Below are positions 43,901-60,400 of a stretch of 64,000 nucleotides of DNA, one piece after another (within the stretch, counting starts at the first letter, position 1; the number at the start of each line of letters is the position of its first letter). The stretch covers positions 232,063-296,062 of the forward strand of contig NW_019775582.1 in NCBI RefSeq assembly GCF_001039355.2, given 5' to 3'. Source of the stretch: Lingula anatina (taxonomy: Eukaryota > Brachiopoda > Lingulata > Lingulida > Lingulidae). The notes under the pieces are model-generated. The model searched no databases and was not told the DNA's origin. It saw nothing but the letters and a program-made list of their open reading frames with translations. The position numbers and the translations under genes were made by a program.

Positions 43901-45394
43901 GCAGCCATACTTAAACCAAGTTCTTTTATTCCTTTTACCTTCTGATGAAAGTCACAAGCGACTCTTGCATTCTGTCTTCATAGACATGATTCTTTTCCCT
44001 GCACATAATGCTGATCAATAGCTCCAACAACATCAGACTGCCTGATAGCTCCAGTGCAGATAAAATCTGCAAAAATACATTTTCTTTACTATATCTGTGA
44101 CAAATAAAAAAGATGTTTAATCATCACTTACCTAAAACTAATATCTATAGTAAATATTTTGGTTTGAATGTACAGGTACCAAATTAAAACATGATTTCAA
44201 AATTAAAATTTCAACCTTTTCAAATACCCAGCTTTATTATTCACCAAATTTGAACCTAACAATACATGGTGGTTTTACATTTGGGTGCATTGACTCCAGA
44301 GCTTTTGAAAGAGCTGAAGTCAGGTGCACAATAACAGGTACCCAAACTGGCCCAATGTGACTGAAAGATCTTGAATTACTTTGCTCAGAGCCATGATATA
44401 TTCTTGATATTTGGGGCTGCCCACTGCATATTCAGAACTCCTCAGAGGGAAGTGGTCTGCAACGATTCTGTCCAAACAAGCTCTGCAGAAGTGAAAAATT
44501 AATTTATTACATTAGAAGCTTTTTTACAGTTGGTAAACACAAATACTTAAACCAAAGCTATCAAACTTTAAAATCTTTTCATAGATGATAACCAGATAAT
44601 AATGCTTTCGAAAATTTATGAATTTCAAAATAATTGTTTTATCACTATCATTGATTATTTAGTGCATAAATTCCTGGTCATATTTTTGTAAAAATTGTGT
44701 AAGAATCACAGTAAAGTTCACAAACATACACTACAAAGGAGTTTTAAGAATTCTCTGGGCAATAGAAATATCCAATACAATGTAATATGAGTTTTTAAAT
44801 CAAGAGTTACAACTATTAAATCATTTCAAAACCAAAGATTAACACTTCATAAAATAATAAATGTCAGATGATGATGATTATTATTATTATTATTAAGCAC
44901 TTACTTGAGTTGCTGTGTTTCTTTTTCTGGCAATTTGGCAAAGAACACAAGAAGATCAAGGACTTTGCACTGAAACAGTAAGAAGAGATCCATTCTTTTT
45001 CATATTTCAAAGAATAAGAAAATTAGAATTTCAGGGAAATTTAACAGAGCCTTTTGCACAGTGTGTCTTCAAAAAGAAAGTCAGAATTTTCATCAAAACC
45101 ACTTTCATTTTTAATTATAAAAAATTAATTTTTCAAAACTGGCTTTGGAATGTTGTGACTTAGCAAAAACTGAACAACGCATGTCTTTGGATAGGCTTTA
45201 GCTTACTTCTCTAACAGAACAGTGGACATGAATTTCTTATCAATTTAATACAACTTACCTTAAAAAGCAGTGAGCTCTTGGTGTCAGTTAGCATACTCTG
45301 GTACATGGAGAACACACAGGAGAAAGATGGGTGTGTGGGATCTGAGACTACCTTGAGTTGGTGAAAAATAATATAACTGAATCATTTATTTTGG

Positions 45395-45445
<51 letters not shown>

Positions 45446-48400
45446 TTTTTGTTAAATTAATTATCAAATATATACAAACAACTCAAATAATCTTATAATC
45501 CAAATTTTGACTTTCTTCTTTGATAAAAGTTCCCCCTCATGGTTTCTTAGTTAGTGTTTAACAAAAATAAATAATAAATAATAATTATAATATAATGTAA
45601 ACTCACAGCAACCAATTTTCAGTTAAAAAAACAAACACTAGATACAGATTCCAAGCATACTGGTATTTGCACAATTAAAACAAAGCATAGTAGCTGACAT
45701 TATTGTTTCTGATTGTTGCACCAATAAATGAATCAGCCTAACAGACAGATAGTCAAAACCTTGTAGAGCTTGTGCAGAGATTTCACTTGTGTTTAGCTCT
45801 TTACACTTGTGTTATAATTCTTTTATACCTTGCCATTGATTAGAAGCATCTTTCTCAGCAAGTTCAGTGCAGACATTTTGACTTCCTGTGGACTGTCAGG
45901 GGCCCACCATTGCTGTAACTGTAACTGTGACCAGCAAGACAGTACCACATCCACCACAGTCTTGCCTTCTCTGTAATTATATATAAATTCATCTTGATAG
46001 AAATTTCGTGAAATCACATTCTCATCATCTTTGTAAAGCAGCATGTTTATAAGTAATTTTGAAATTATTTCCATGACACAAAACATAAAAAACATTTAGA
46101 CAAAAAAAAAATTCTGAATGAATTGAAAAAGAGGCATTCAAATTGGGCATTTGATTAGAATGATGAGTTTTCTACCCAAATACTTTGCCTTTAAAAATGC
46201 CACTCTTGACTCTCTGACTTACCCCCCTCTAAGCTGCCTGTCCCTGCTAATTTGTTCCAACAAACTGGACAGGACACTGGACACAACACTGGACTCTTTG
46301 GATGCATAGTTTACCAACTCTGGGATGAAATATTTGGCTTCTTTCATCAGATACAAATTAATGGTACTTTGAAACATTGCATAGAAATTCTGTGAACTGT
46401 TTTGATTTTTGGTTTTGGTCTTGCTCAATATGGCACCAAGAATCTGGGCTGGCTGCAAGAGGGAAATGAAAACTACAAATATCACGTAAAAGGTGTGTGG
46501 TCAAATGGAAAATATATATCGATAGTTACTTTATTTTAGTCAATAACAACATATTCTGATTTTATATAGAATATAATTCAAACTTGAAAAGAACTTAAAG
46601 TTAATATCCTGATTTGTACATAAATTCATCATGAAACTGGGTCAACGTATCATCCATGTATATTCTAACCTTATCTGTCATGCTACAAGCAAGCTCCAAC
46701 AGCTTCCTGGACAGCTCCAGTGTGGAAGGGCTACATTCCAGCAACCTGAACTGATCCTCTTCTGAAACTGCCTGTCATTGAATAATTAATACACGAGCAT
46801 TTAAATTTAGATCCACTTGCACATGCAGCCATTTGCATATTTCTGCCCATTCAAGTATAAATAATATTTTCTCTTGAAAACTTTCATCATAAATTATGAT
46901 TGAGAATAATCATTTAAACCAATAAAGGAACACACATTACCTGAAACAAAGTCTGTAATAAATTGTTTGAAACATTTTCTGCTGAATGTCCTCCATCTTT
47001 AAGAGCTGGCAGAAGAAAATCTGTCTTGTGCAACAGCTGATATCCTGCCACCAGGTGGCTATCTGTCATGTGGTCTTCACTTGGACCAGACAGTATGTGT
47101 GGCAATTTCTTCAGAAGGTTGTAAGAGCTGGACAAATGGATAATTACAATTATTTGATATGTTCTGGATCTGTATTTGTTACTACTGTAAAAAAAAAACA
47201 CATTTACCAAGACTAATGACAACAAGAGACCTACTAGTGCAATCAACTACATTAGAGCTGATGATGAGAATTTGGTTTACTCACCCCGAGTCTAATTTAG
47301 ACTTCAAAGTCCTCCTAAACATGTCTAATGCCTTGGGAGGAAGGTAGCGGCTGAATATTCTCAGAACCTGTTCCATCTTCAATAAATATAGATATTTTTA
47401 GATTTAATATACAAGAAGTAAATAATTTTTCTTAAGTGTAAATCTACTACAAATGAGAGGCCCAGAACCAGTTCAAATTAAATTAAGTTTTAAAATTTAT
47501 AGTATTAAGTCACTGCAAGAGTAAATGAAAATTAAAAACTCATGAAATTTGTTGGCATAATGAAAAAAGAGAAGACATTTTTATGGAAATGCTTCATCTT
47601 ATGACAACAATTTTTTTTCATTTTGTATATGCTAACTTTTTCTCATACAAATAATTAAAAAGTTATTGACAAGTCTAACAATGATACAGTTAATCTACAA
47701 GCTATAAGAGCTATGAATGTGACTGACCTGTTCTGGCAATTTCATCATCACCTCCACATCCCCCATGTTGAACCCCAGAGCACTTGGATTCAATACACAG
47801 TCACAGATCAATATCCAAAGGTCTGGGCACCATATGTTACTGGGAACCACCTGTGAGAAAAGAACCACACTATTTAATTCAACATTTCATTTCAACAATT
47901 TTAAAGATCACATTGAAAATAAACAGGCAGGTCAACCTACAAATATGGATTATGCCCACTTCCAAAAATACAAGGGATGAGAAAAGCAGGGAACAATAAT
48001 TGTTAAATTCATGACAATCTATTTCATAGTCAGTGAGGAGTTAATATTATATACATATAACCTTAAGATTTCTAAATCCATTTAAAGATATTTCTTATTC
48101 CTGTAGATAGGGTAAAAGGTTAAAAAATAGCTTTGATTGCCTATTTCACAAACCTGTTCCAAATGACTCCCAGATTTTGAGATGGTGCTACACAGGAAAT
48201 CCAACAAATGGACTATCACTGTACATTTAGACCTGAAATGAATATCATAAAATCAAGTGTCTGTGATAAATGTATGATATTTTCAACAAATCACAGTGAA
48301 TGAGTGAAGTAGAGATCCCTCAATGCAATACAAAAACCCACCAAAAAAATACAAAACAAGATATTTTACAGAACTATTTGAAAAAGCACTTTCCTGAAGA

Positions 48401-51400
48401 GAACATTGCAAATGAGAGAAGGGAGGTAGTTGCCAGAGACAAAGTCTACATGTTTTGTTCATGTACAAAATTTTAAAAAATTCTAGGTATTTTTAAATAC
48501 TTAAACATTTTTTGTCATCTTTATGGGATCAGTTCAGTTACTGTACCTATTGTACTCCTCTACTTCCCATGGTGTAAAAATTTTTCTGTCCAATCCTTTG
48601 GTAAACAAGTCTGCAGCCGCCTCTATGTCCTTCAAGGCCAGACTGGAGAGGAAATGACTTAGCACAAGGTAAATACAGGACGAATGCCCACCTGTAGAAA
48701 GCCAATGACAACATATTCTACTCAATTTGAATAATATGTAAATGTTGGTTATGATAAATTTATACAATTAGTTACTGCGAAATCATGCTGATAATGTGTA
48801 TTTACACAAGGTAATATGTACATTTTTGTGTCAAGGTAATATGTACATTTTTGTGTCAAGGTAATATGTACATTTTTGTGTCAAGGTAATATGTACATTT
48901 TTGAGTCATGGTGAAATGTTTCTAATAAGCACACTATAACAACAATTACTGACTAAATTGATGATTAAACTTGTAAAAGAAAATGAACCAGGACAGGAAC
49001 AATAGGATATACTATTGCAGTGAATAGCATAGCCATGTAATGACCATGCACACAAAATAGCGGCAACCTACCTGTGAAAACATCTTCTGGTCTCAGTAGG
49101 TTAGTATCAAAGGTCCATTTGTAGCATTCCAGGGCAGCCAGCACCATGTCATACCAGAGAACTGCATTCTTCACTGTAAACTGCTCCCCTATATCTCCCA
49201 GTGTATGGCACATCTTCAGGGTAAACCTGGTCCCTCCTAATCTGTAAGCTTCAAACCTGAAATAATATATTATTCAAAACGAATAGTACATAGTTTGTTA
49301 AGTAAGTGTATCATCTACTAGGATATAACATTACAAGTCTTTAGTATAAAGCATATATATAAATCAAATCTATCTAAAATTACTGGGTTGCTTCACAATA
49401 AGGTATTTGAAATACTTTAGGTTTTGTATAGGAGTCGCTGTGAAATCTTTTAATCTGTGAAGTCAGATTCACAATTTTGGGATTAAGTCACAACAGTTAT
49501 GAACAACAAAGATCAGCTCACTCCACTAGATGTCAGATGGTAAGGAGATTCTATACAATACAATTCTACCTCTCCATAAAGTACTGGGGTCCACCACTTT
49601 CCATTTTCAAAAACTTTTGGAAAAAACCTTGGACGCTCTGAAATTCTGAAAAAGATCATTTAAATATTTTTTAAAATATTATTTTGATTTTACAAATTTT
49701 CAGGTTATTTGGATTCAACATAAACAATCCTAAATTTTAAACACCACAATACAAATGAAATAAATACTTGCCTACAAATTCATATTTCTACAACAAAATG
49801 TCAGGGTGCCACCTGAACCATTACTTTAAGACCAAAAGTTGATCCTAAATTAAAAGCAAAAAAAATTCAAATTGCCTTCTTTGATGTAAAATGAATCAGC
49901 AGTTGCAGTAATCCACTAAAATAAAAAAAAACAACAAAAATTTAAACCAACAAATATTTCATTTCAGTTGACTAGCTACAGAGTTTATCCTCAATTTTTG
50001 GTCATAAAATAAGACCGACTTTTGATCTCAATTTCTTTAAAAAATCAAAACCCTAGTCCATTATGCCATATAAGTGACATCTCCTAGTTTGTCAGTCTTT
50101 CATTAATATTACCTGGGACACAGGGAGCCAGCTTGTACACCAGCATCATAGAAGAGTGCCTGCATTCTGTTTGTGGTCGTCCACATTGCCTCAGCAACCA
50201 GCGCACACAAATATCTAAAGTAGCTTTGTTCCAGGTTCTAAAAAAAATCATCAAATACAGAAGGACAGAATCAAATTCTACTTCAAATTCTACTCATTTG
50301 AAATCTATAGCCAAAATCCAAAATGACAAATTAAAAATTTCATTAGATTCAAAATAGCACTTTTATTGAGAAGATTATATACATACTTGGGTTTTCTCCT
50401 GATTTTACTGTCTTTGCAGAGTAGAGCTGCTTTGTTCACTATGATTCTTTCAAGGTGGTTCAACACTTGGACACCCTGTTCTTGTGTTCCTAAAGACTTG
50501 TCGTCATGGTGTGCCATGGCCAAACTCTCAATGAAAGTCTCTAGGATTTCAAAGGTGAAGATGTCAAGAAGCACCTCATCTTCTCTAAAAGAGAAAGGAT
50601 AATATGTTGAATCAAATATATTAATGACATATCAAACATATAACAAATGCATATTGACTAACTGCCAAGAATGAGAATATTTTTAATAGGTATGATATAA
50701 GTATAATTTTTTGCTTAATGGAAGTTTTATCTTAACAAGACAATGGATAAAAGTATGTTTTCCTCCAAAATACTACTTTTGTATATAACCACTTTTGACC
50801 TGAAAAACTACTATTAGGACAGAAAAACTGAGTGCAGAAAGAAATTTTACAAATTTCTTTAACATTGACCGAATGTAAATGGTCCAATTCTCAATTAATT
50901 CAAAAGTATTGAGCATACATGGTATCTTTCATGAAGGTGTCTCACCTGAACACTCTGTAGATGTGGTTGAAGGCCAATGCTGCCCCAAGTCTCCTGAATG
51001 GACTAGGGTGCAGAGCAAAACTGTAGATACGCTTGAAGATAGACTTAGGAATGTGAGGGTTTTTACGCAGTTGCTGAAAAAAAAAAAGAAAAATTATTCT
51101 AATAGCGTGAACTTGGGAATATCAGGTTTTTTTACTCAGTTACTAAAAAGAAAAAAAATCAAATAATCTTTCTTGCACTATAAAGTCCATGTTAAAGTGG
51201 CACACATTAATCTTTCATATTAACAAAATTATCTTCATGCTTTTATTGAACATAACATACAACACTATCTTGACATGCAGAGACTTGACATAATTTCTCA
51301 ATTTTTTCCTTTCTGTGATGGAATAGCATTTTATAATCAATGGACTGAATCTTTTTACAAATTCAATATAATGAAGTAATCTTTCCCTCTTTTCTTAAAT

Positions 51401-54400
51401 GTCATTTTAGTATTTTGAAAACTTACAGCAGGTGATGTTTGTTTCAATGCCCATTTGAGGAATTCTTCAATACATCTGGCACAGAAATCTCTCAGAGATG
51501 CATTGCTGGGATCAATAAGCCCCTCCTGAAAACAGAAATGGATTTCAAAAAGGTATAGTTTCCCCAATCAACACATGTAATCTCATTCCCGTAAAGTGTT
51601 TTGACAGACATCATGAGAAAATATTGGAAAACAATAACTCTGATTTCAGCTGATTATTGATAAGTGTGATAAGCAAAGCTCCTAAAATTATCAATTAATA
51701 GCAAAATTTATGTAGAATTTGATGGTTCATTACCATCTTGAAAAACATTTCAATGGAATGATATTTTATGCACAGTTTGTAAAACGTTAGAAAGTTCCCA
51801 GCCCTGGAAGCCTTCCAGATGCTAGTATTTAATGCACACTAAAATCAGGGCATTCAACACCGCACCTGGGTCACATTTCATGTTCACTTTTAGAGCAAGG
51901 AAAGCAGAAATGTTTAGTTATTAGGAGCACATATCAGTTAAACTGTACTTGGAGTCTTCTTATATACAAAGATAAAATGTCAGGACTTAACTATTTACTC
52001 AAAACAAATTAATACTAGATTTAGCCTTATTACTGTGCTCCTGGTTAGGGATTCTGCCCCCCTTGCTTTAAAGCAGTTTTCATTTCATTTAAAATTAGTT
52101 TTTCATTTATGAGTTGTTCACTTACCATGACAGCATTAAGCAAAGCTGCTGTTTCTGGATTTTCAAAGACTTTGCTTCTTGTAAACCAGTGAATGAGTTG
52201 CATGGTGAGTGGTTCAAACAGCTGCCTAGCAACCTGCAAGTCGACAACGAGTGATATACTGAGATTCATCTTATATGCCTCAATTATCAACAGTTTACAG
52301 AAATCAAGTATAAAGGAAAACTATCCCCAACATATTAAGAAAACACAAATCAGCAATGGCATTCTTTTCAACAGAATGAACATTCATTTTTTTCTCACCA
52401 GTTCCACATCACAAGCTAGTTGCAGCATAGCAGGAAAGACATTCCTATACAGTCCATCTAGAGGATGACGGCCTTGCTGACCCTCTGGTTGCTGGACACT
52501 GCGACCAAGCATGTACAACACCATCGAGTGGAACAGCTCACAGGCGGCTACTTTGGTCTGGCGGTCACTGGACAGAGTGGCCAGCTCAACCACCCGTGGC
52601 AAAAAGGGATCTGCAATGATATATAGAGGTTTAAACTAACAGAGCAATATATCACAAAATGACTATTTCAAACTGACTATTTCATATCTATTTTACAGTT
52701 TGTTGAAAAAAGGTTTTGTCACAAAAACCTGCAAAAGAGAAACATCAGAGAGTTATATAAAGTGGTTGATTTTGATACAAGAACGTACCTAGGTACAATG
52801 CTGCTTTTACATCCATGAATGGCATATCAAATTTGAGGTGTTTCTCTTGGTCCCAGGCTACAGCTATTTTGGCAATGTCCTCAGATGTACACTGAACCAT
52901 GGCAGCATTGGTGGCACCACCTAAGTTCCCTAGAAACTTCACTATTCTCTGCTTCAGCAATTCTAACTGGGAACTTTCTTCCTGAAATATCATGGTTATG
53001 TCTTATATGATTCCTTCTAAGCAATTAATTCATACAGAACCCTCAATCTCCATGAAACATAACAGCAAAATGCTGTCTTTTTTATAAACAATTAAGCAAT
53101 ATATTATCTGTTTATATACTAAACCTGCTCATTTCTGAAGTATGTTAGCACAACCCATACATTGATTTTAATTTAAGATTATGGAATATAAAGAAGACAA
53201 ATACTAAGTATTGCCAATGTTATGATGACAATCATAAAATATTTCTAAGACAACTCATTTTTGTGAATATTCTGCACATAATTATAAAAAAAGTTTGCTG
53301 GCCAATACTTCTTTCTTCAACAGCCTGACAATGATGTTAGAAATCAAGATATATATCATGAAAAAATCTGACTAACAATAAAACCACCTATTAACAAAAA
53401 CAAAACAGAAAATGCATGTTCTTCGAAGTCAATTTTTAATGCAGGGAATGTGAAAATGAACCTGCTACCTTTGCAACTGCTGGCTTCAATAACTTTATAG
53501 GCAAGCCTTTCTTTCTGCTATAGCTATGGCCCTTTGGTTCCATGATTAGTGTTGAGGGGGAATTCGTTTCATTTCCAGCTGAAATGTAAAAATACATAGA
53601 TAAAAATCATATAATAAAAATAATATCCAAAGATTTCTTAAATCTCACATTGATATGCTGTTCAATACACAGACTTATTTGTTACAACACACATACACAC
53701 ACACCTTGTTCAGACTGTAACTTGAGAAAGTCATCCAGACAGGGCAGGATGTCCTGGTAATGTGGCTGCAACAGGTGGTTAGGGATGCTGTCCCTCCAGA
53801 ACTCAATGGCCTCCATCCCTTCTACAGCAAGAGGCTGGTAACTGAGCCCCAGCTTGAAGGTGATCTAAAGAGCATGGCAGAGGCAGCGAGTGAAAAAACT
53901 GCATGGGTACCAAAAAATAATACTAATATAACATATATAAACAAAAAATAATACTAATATAAAGTCAACAAAAAGCTTATTTCATTATCCTATTCACAGC
54001 AGTCAAAAGGTGGTTGGAAAAAACTGTCAAGATGGTGAAAAGGTCACACTTAATCTGACAAAGACAGCAACAATTTTTTTTTTTGCAATTTAGAAATGAG
54101 TAAAATTTAAAATGAGACTTGTCACTATAAATAAAACACCTGGGTTTTTACCTTCAGTGCTGGTACAATGGTGGGAAGATCTGCTATTACCAGCTCTGGA
54201 GGCAGGGCCAGAATGAAAGACAAACAGGAGGCCAGCAGGTCATCCTTGTACTGCTTTATTCTCACTAGAACCTGCAAATTGTAGCAGTTTGATGTATTAA
54301 AATTAAAATATATTTCACCTTTTTGTACCTGATAAAAAACCTGGTAGTTATTTCATTGGAAAACAATGTGAATTAAAATAGAGAATATATCACAAATGAA

Positions 54401-57400
54401 ATTAGTGAAATATATTACAATTAAATCTACAATTTTTAACACAAATTGATTATTCATAAACAGATGGAAAATATGTAGCAAAATAGTGAATACAACCAAC
54501 TGACATGTAACATGAATAACCTCTTTAGTAAATTTTGAAAAAAGCAAAAAAGCTGTCTCTCTATCAGTCCCTATTTTTTCTTCTACAATCATAGAGTTCT
54601 CTCCTCCATCTTGATCCCTGCTCAGGCTGATGTCCTGTCAAAGAAAAATACTGGAGAATACTAACGTAAATATAACATGCTTCCCAAATAAATTAATATT
54701 AAAACATAAACTTTTAAAAATATAAAGAGAGCTATAATTTATTTTTCAGAGTATACAGAATAAAGGATCATTTTTAAACAAAAGGATCTTAAGAGAGAGG
54801 AATGCAGCGCTTCTCCATATATGTACCACCAGCCAAAATGGCAAACAAGTATAGAAATCTCGTTATGACTACGAGCCTGCTGGTAGGCAACACTATGACA
54901 TTATTTGTAAAGTAAAACATCTGGTTTTCCATTTCATAATTGGACCTGAATAAATCTGATGTGCTGAAAAGATATTTACCTTAAAGTATGCCGTTTTTCG
55001 AGTAGCATGCATACAAATAGCCAGCAACTTGTAGAAGCCACTGACGAGAGGATACCTAAGAAAGTTTATCATCATACAAGTAGGAATCTGGTATGTGAGA
55101 TGAACATTTTTGAAATATGTTTTCTATTCAAATAAACATTTCAGTCATTTAAATGACAACCAAAATGCAGTGCAATTTTATCCAAAATATTGAACAAGAT
55201 GGACAGTACTTATGTACACAGAATAGTAAAAATATCTTAGCCATTAAAAATCATGAAAAGGACACAAGAAAACCCCTTACTGTCATGACATTCAACTTTC
55301 TTTCGTGCAAATTCAGAATAAGATAAAAAGTTCAGTGTTACTGAGGCTATCTAATTTAAAGGTAATTAAATTTCAGGAGAAACACAGATATAAACAAGTA
55401 CTAACTTCGTTGACATCACAATGAGTTGATGTCCAAAAGTGAAAACCCATCTTTTAAACAAGGCACAGTACTGGTCTGTGTGGAGGTCTCTGAAATGTTT
55501 AACACAGATATATACCTAGTTTGTATACACATAAATTTCCATGATTCTATTTCTGAGTTAACAACATCACAAGCAAAAATATTACATCATTGCTCACACC
55601 ACCCACTAAGTGAACCAGCACTGGTAGCAAAAACCCAATGAATAGGGCAAAACATCCATCTTTATAACAACACTGTATATTCAGCAGTAGAATAACAAAA
55701 ATTTGAACAATCTACATTAACATATGTTCAACAAAGAAATTTCAGCTACTGATAACTGAAAATATGTTGGCTACATTTAAAATACACTTAACCAACAATA
55801 TTGGACTGGTCCAATGTTAGCAATAAAAGGATATTTGTTAAAAAGGTGCACCAAAGTAAAGTAAAAGTAAATTTAAAGTAAAAGTTATTCTTGATAAGAA
55901 TGACTTTTATGGTTACCAAAAGTCATTATTTTGGCTTTCACATTGATACTGTAATAACTTTTTAAAATGCAAATTCATTCAAATTATAATTATATCTTTT
56001 AGAGATGTTATAATAAACTAAATCAAGATTCAACTTATGACATGAAGTGGCTGTGGTGTTTAAATAACTAAAAAGATTTCAATCTTACCTGCTAAAATCA
56101 ACTAGATTGATAAAGACTTGAAAATCTTTGGGTTTTGAAGCCTGAAGGCCAGATACAGGGTCAGAAGAAGCTAAAAATGGTGTTACTGGACGACCTTTAT
56201 CAGCAGTGCCAGCACTGTCACCCTGAAAAGTGTTCAATCTAGAGCTAAAAACATGCATGTAATTTACCTTAAACTCAACAAATGAATGGATGAGCAATAC
56301 TTGAACCAAAAGATTTCTATCATCTTTAGAATACTTTAAAACCATTAACCTGTTGAACTTCTCACAAAAATATCCTTCAAATATGTTTTATCAGTTCTTT
56401 TCATTGAGAATAGGTTGAGCCAAATATATTTTTTATTAATTGCTTTTTCATTTTCTGTACAAATATTGCTTCATGGATAGTTATTCAATGACCTTAAAAG
56501 GAAGTTAATTGTCTCTGAGACATAACAACTACATGTAATAAGAAAAATTCAAGACAACAAAATAAACTACAATCAATCCCTTTAAAATTCCATTCTAATA
56601 TATGAAAAGATTTCTTTAATTGGTTTTCCAACCGCAACTAAAATTCTATGTCTGATTCTGGAACTGTCAGTTACCAATTTGGTGCCATTAAGAAAAAGTG
56701 ATTTTATGAAAAATCCTTCTGCATACAAGACTTATCAAATAATTTATTAAGGGGATATCATAGAAAAGCAAATGTTTGCTACCTGGTCTGTATCCTCACT
56801 CCCCCTGACTGAAGTCAGATCCAATTTGCTTAGAATCTTCAATGTAGATCTGACCAGTTCATCATAGATTGCCTGAGTCAAGGCAGATTTCTCGTCAGGG
56901 GTAAGTTTTGAGTGAACCTACAATATACAAAAAGACATTTTATTTCAAGCATGGCAGTGTGCTCCTTCAGAAGTATTTAGAACTATGGATCTACATTTTC
57001 ATAAGCAGAAAATGTAACAAAACCAAGAGTTACCAAATTGAATAGGAAACATTTTTCATTTTTTAACACAATGGGGCAAAAGTAAAACATGCTGTGATGC
57101 TGTAAGGCACAAAAGATTAAAGTCCCCCCCCCCCCCACACACACACACAATAATAAATAATAACACACTTTTAAATGTGAACTCCCTAACAGCATATTCC
57201 AAAAATCAAGATGGTCCTTGTAGGTTATCTTTTTTTCTGATTCCATCTGCATCTCCATGTCCACTTCTGCCTCTACTTCACCCAAATCTGTGGCCACTGG
57301 GTGCGAACATGTCCTAATTAATCCTTGATAAACTGAAATTAATGAATTAATGAATTTATTCAGTTATTTATTTAAGGAAATATATGCAGAATGAAAGGGG

Positions 57401-60400
57401 AATTTGTAAGTTGCTACTAGATCACTCTCACAATGAGTTAATTAATAAGCTTAATCAAAATCAAAACAAGCACATACACTAACATGGATACTCATAATTT
57501 GTAGATACGCTTAACGTTTATGTTACTCTAATATTTGTCTTACTTTATGTTTTCAAACATATTGTTCATAATCATTATTTCTGCGGTGCATTTGCTTACA
57601 ATAAAATTATTATTATTCTTATTATTCATAACAGAATTTGCTTCTTTTAGAATGCATTTGATAAAGTTTGAAGAGCAAACAAATATATCAAAACACAAAC
57701 TAATACTACAGCACGACTCTTCACAGATCATTTGCAATACGCCAAAGAAATGACAACAAAAGTCTTAAAATGTCTTCAAACCCACCTACTCTTCCAAGAA
57801 ATATTCTCAGAGTTGGTCCTTTAGAAATGAGTGCATGGAAGATTCCAAGAATGGACTGGACAGCATCAAGTTTCCTCTTTTTGTATAAACTAGGAAAATG
57901 TTCTGTCAGACATACAACCAGTTTCTCCAAAGAAACAAGGAAAGTATCCGAAACCTAAATGCACAAAGAAAAATGACACATTTCATATGTATTATTTCTA
58001 TATCATATATTTCTCATCCCACTGTAAAATATTACAGAGACAAAAAAGATGAGAGGACAACAACAACAACATTTTAATATTAATATTAAAATATTCAAAA
58101 ACTACTGATTAAAATTAACTATCAATTAATATTAAAAATAAAATATTCAAAACTATTGATTAAAATGGTTCTGAAAGATGAGGGTGCTTTCTTTATCTTT
58201 TCTGAAGCATATAACTGAAACTAACCTCCTCCATTTGTTCAACAATTCTGGCCAAGGACTCTATGAAACTGGGAAGATTGTACACATTGTCCACTTTCAA
58301 TTCATTTTTGCTGTAAAACAAATATCAAAATACTGAGCTGAAGCCATAAGCTCTTAAAAACACATAAAGGCATACAGTGCACATTCATACAGCAAAAATA
58401 CAATTGATATTCCTAGAAATGCTAACTTTTGTAACCAAGGTACATAATATTTATAACTGTTAAGAAAAGTACAATCTATGAAGCTCTTTTTGAGTTCTAA
58501 ATTTTAAAAAAAATGCCATCATGAATGAAATTCATCAGTCCCTATTTCCATTACAAGAGAGATATATAAATGTCTTATGCACACCAATTGTATGTTTTTA
58601 TTTTTTGCATAGCAAAAACAAACATGTCTGTAGATTTTAAAACACTGGTTAATCTCATAAACAAGATTGCAGGGAGATATACGCAGAAGAAAAGAATGAG
58701 ATATAAACCAAAGACACCACCATTTTTACAGGGGATAAAAATAAGTGTCTTGTTTATTTACCTGAAAAATATTTGCTCACTTCTCTGCATCATCTCATTG
58801 AACATGTACTTCACATCTTCTGCTGTCATGTGAAACTTACAGGGCTAAAATTTAAACAATCTTTATCTATACTGAAAAACATACATTCATTATGTCCAGA
58901 TTCTTACTTTCTGATATCCTCTTGATCACAGACTAAAGCACATTTTATGCTGGTAGTAGATACAACTTCATTTACAAAACAAAGGCCCATTGAATTTAAC
59001 TGAAATCTAAATTTTGTGTTATTTAAAGGAGGGGTCCTCTTCTAGTCATCAAAAAAAAAAAGTCAGCAGTCACGTGAGACACTAGTGATCAATTATAGGT
59101 CTCAGGATGAGAAGCCAGCTTTGTACTACATTGTAACGAAACACCATATGTCAACCACTACATTCTGTGAATCGAGTAGAAAGATTTGATTCTTACTGCT
59201 GCAAATGCTCCATATCCTTTGACAGCTGAGGCAATCTCATTTTGCTTAGCATGGGGGTTGTCCAGTGTTTCTCTAAACTGACGGATGAAAAACTGAAAAG
59301 AAACAATGGGCACAATACAATCCAGACACTAGCAATCAAGTTATTTTGAACTCCTGTAAATTTAAGAAAGTTTTCAAAACTTAGATACAATCCATTACAA
59401 ATAAATATATGCAAGTGCTATATACTGCAATGCTGTAAGAATTAAGGTATAACACCTGCAGTGACCTTCAACATCAAAATGGCATTGGTTGAATTGTAAA
59501 ATTTAGGAAGAAAAATGTGAACATACTGCAAATGCAGCTCTATCTGGATGTCCTTCCTCTGCTTTGGTTGCAAGCATCTCAGCCATCTGAAACAGAACCG
59601 TTATTCTGTAACATAATTTCTGTAGTAGTCTCTCTCTCTCTCTCCTGAAAATGACTGTCTATACAGCCCATTATAATCTTAAAAAATCAATTCTTATGAA
59701 AATACAATGTAAACAGGAAACTTTGAGCCCACTTTCTGTGTGGATTTGTCATATTATTAATTCACTTTCTACAGTTTCTAAGATTATTAGTTTAATGTTT
59801 GTGAAGGTTGTCATGCTCCAAGATCGTTTCTTCTCTGCTGATGATATAAACACGATACTACCTGTTTAAAGAATGCCTCCAAAGCCTCCATACCCAGGGA
59901 AGATACATCTTTGTTGTTGTGTTGGCTCCAAGCTAGCAGAACAGAATACAGCCTCTAAATAAACAAAAAGAAAACAAATCGCATATAGATGCAGAATATA
60001 CCCAATTACTGGCATATGAAATATCTGTTTCTAAACTTAAATAGAATTCCACAAGACTTAACCTTTAGAAGGATTATGCAATATTTTAACATGGATGATA
60101 GTTGTGGTTAAGTGTCATTCTCTAGAATTTCTATATTAAAATTCATTTTTATCTAATTCATACCTCATGATTTTCATAAATAAACTGGCTGAACTGAGAT
60201 GCATGCCTCTTTAGAAGAGTGAGGGCTGCCCTCGTCAAATCATATCTAGCTGTTTCTTCCAGATTGAGAGCCATACGAGTACATTTAAAGATATCATAGG
60301 AATGTTTTCCTGAAAAAAATCAATAATCATCTTATTAACTTAATGGTAATATATAACAACTGAATGAGACAAAAATGTTTAAATTTATAGACTTTCACAA

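Noticed and set aside
48808-48907. Four regular repeats considered as a CRISPR-like array
   Set aside because: The units are contiguous with no spacers, in an animal intron; it is a simple tandem repeat.
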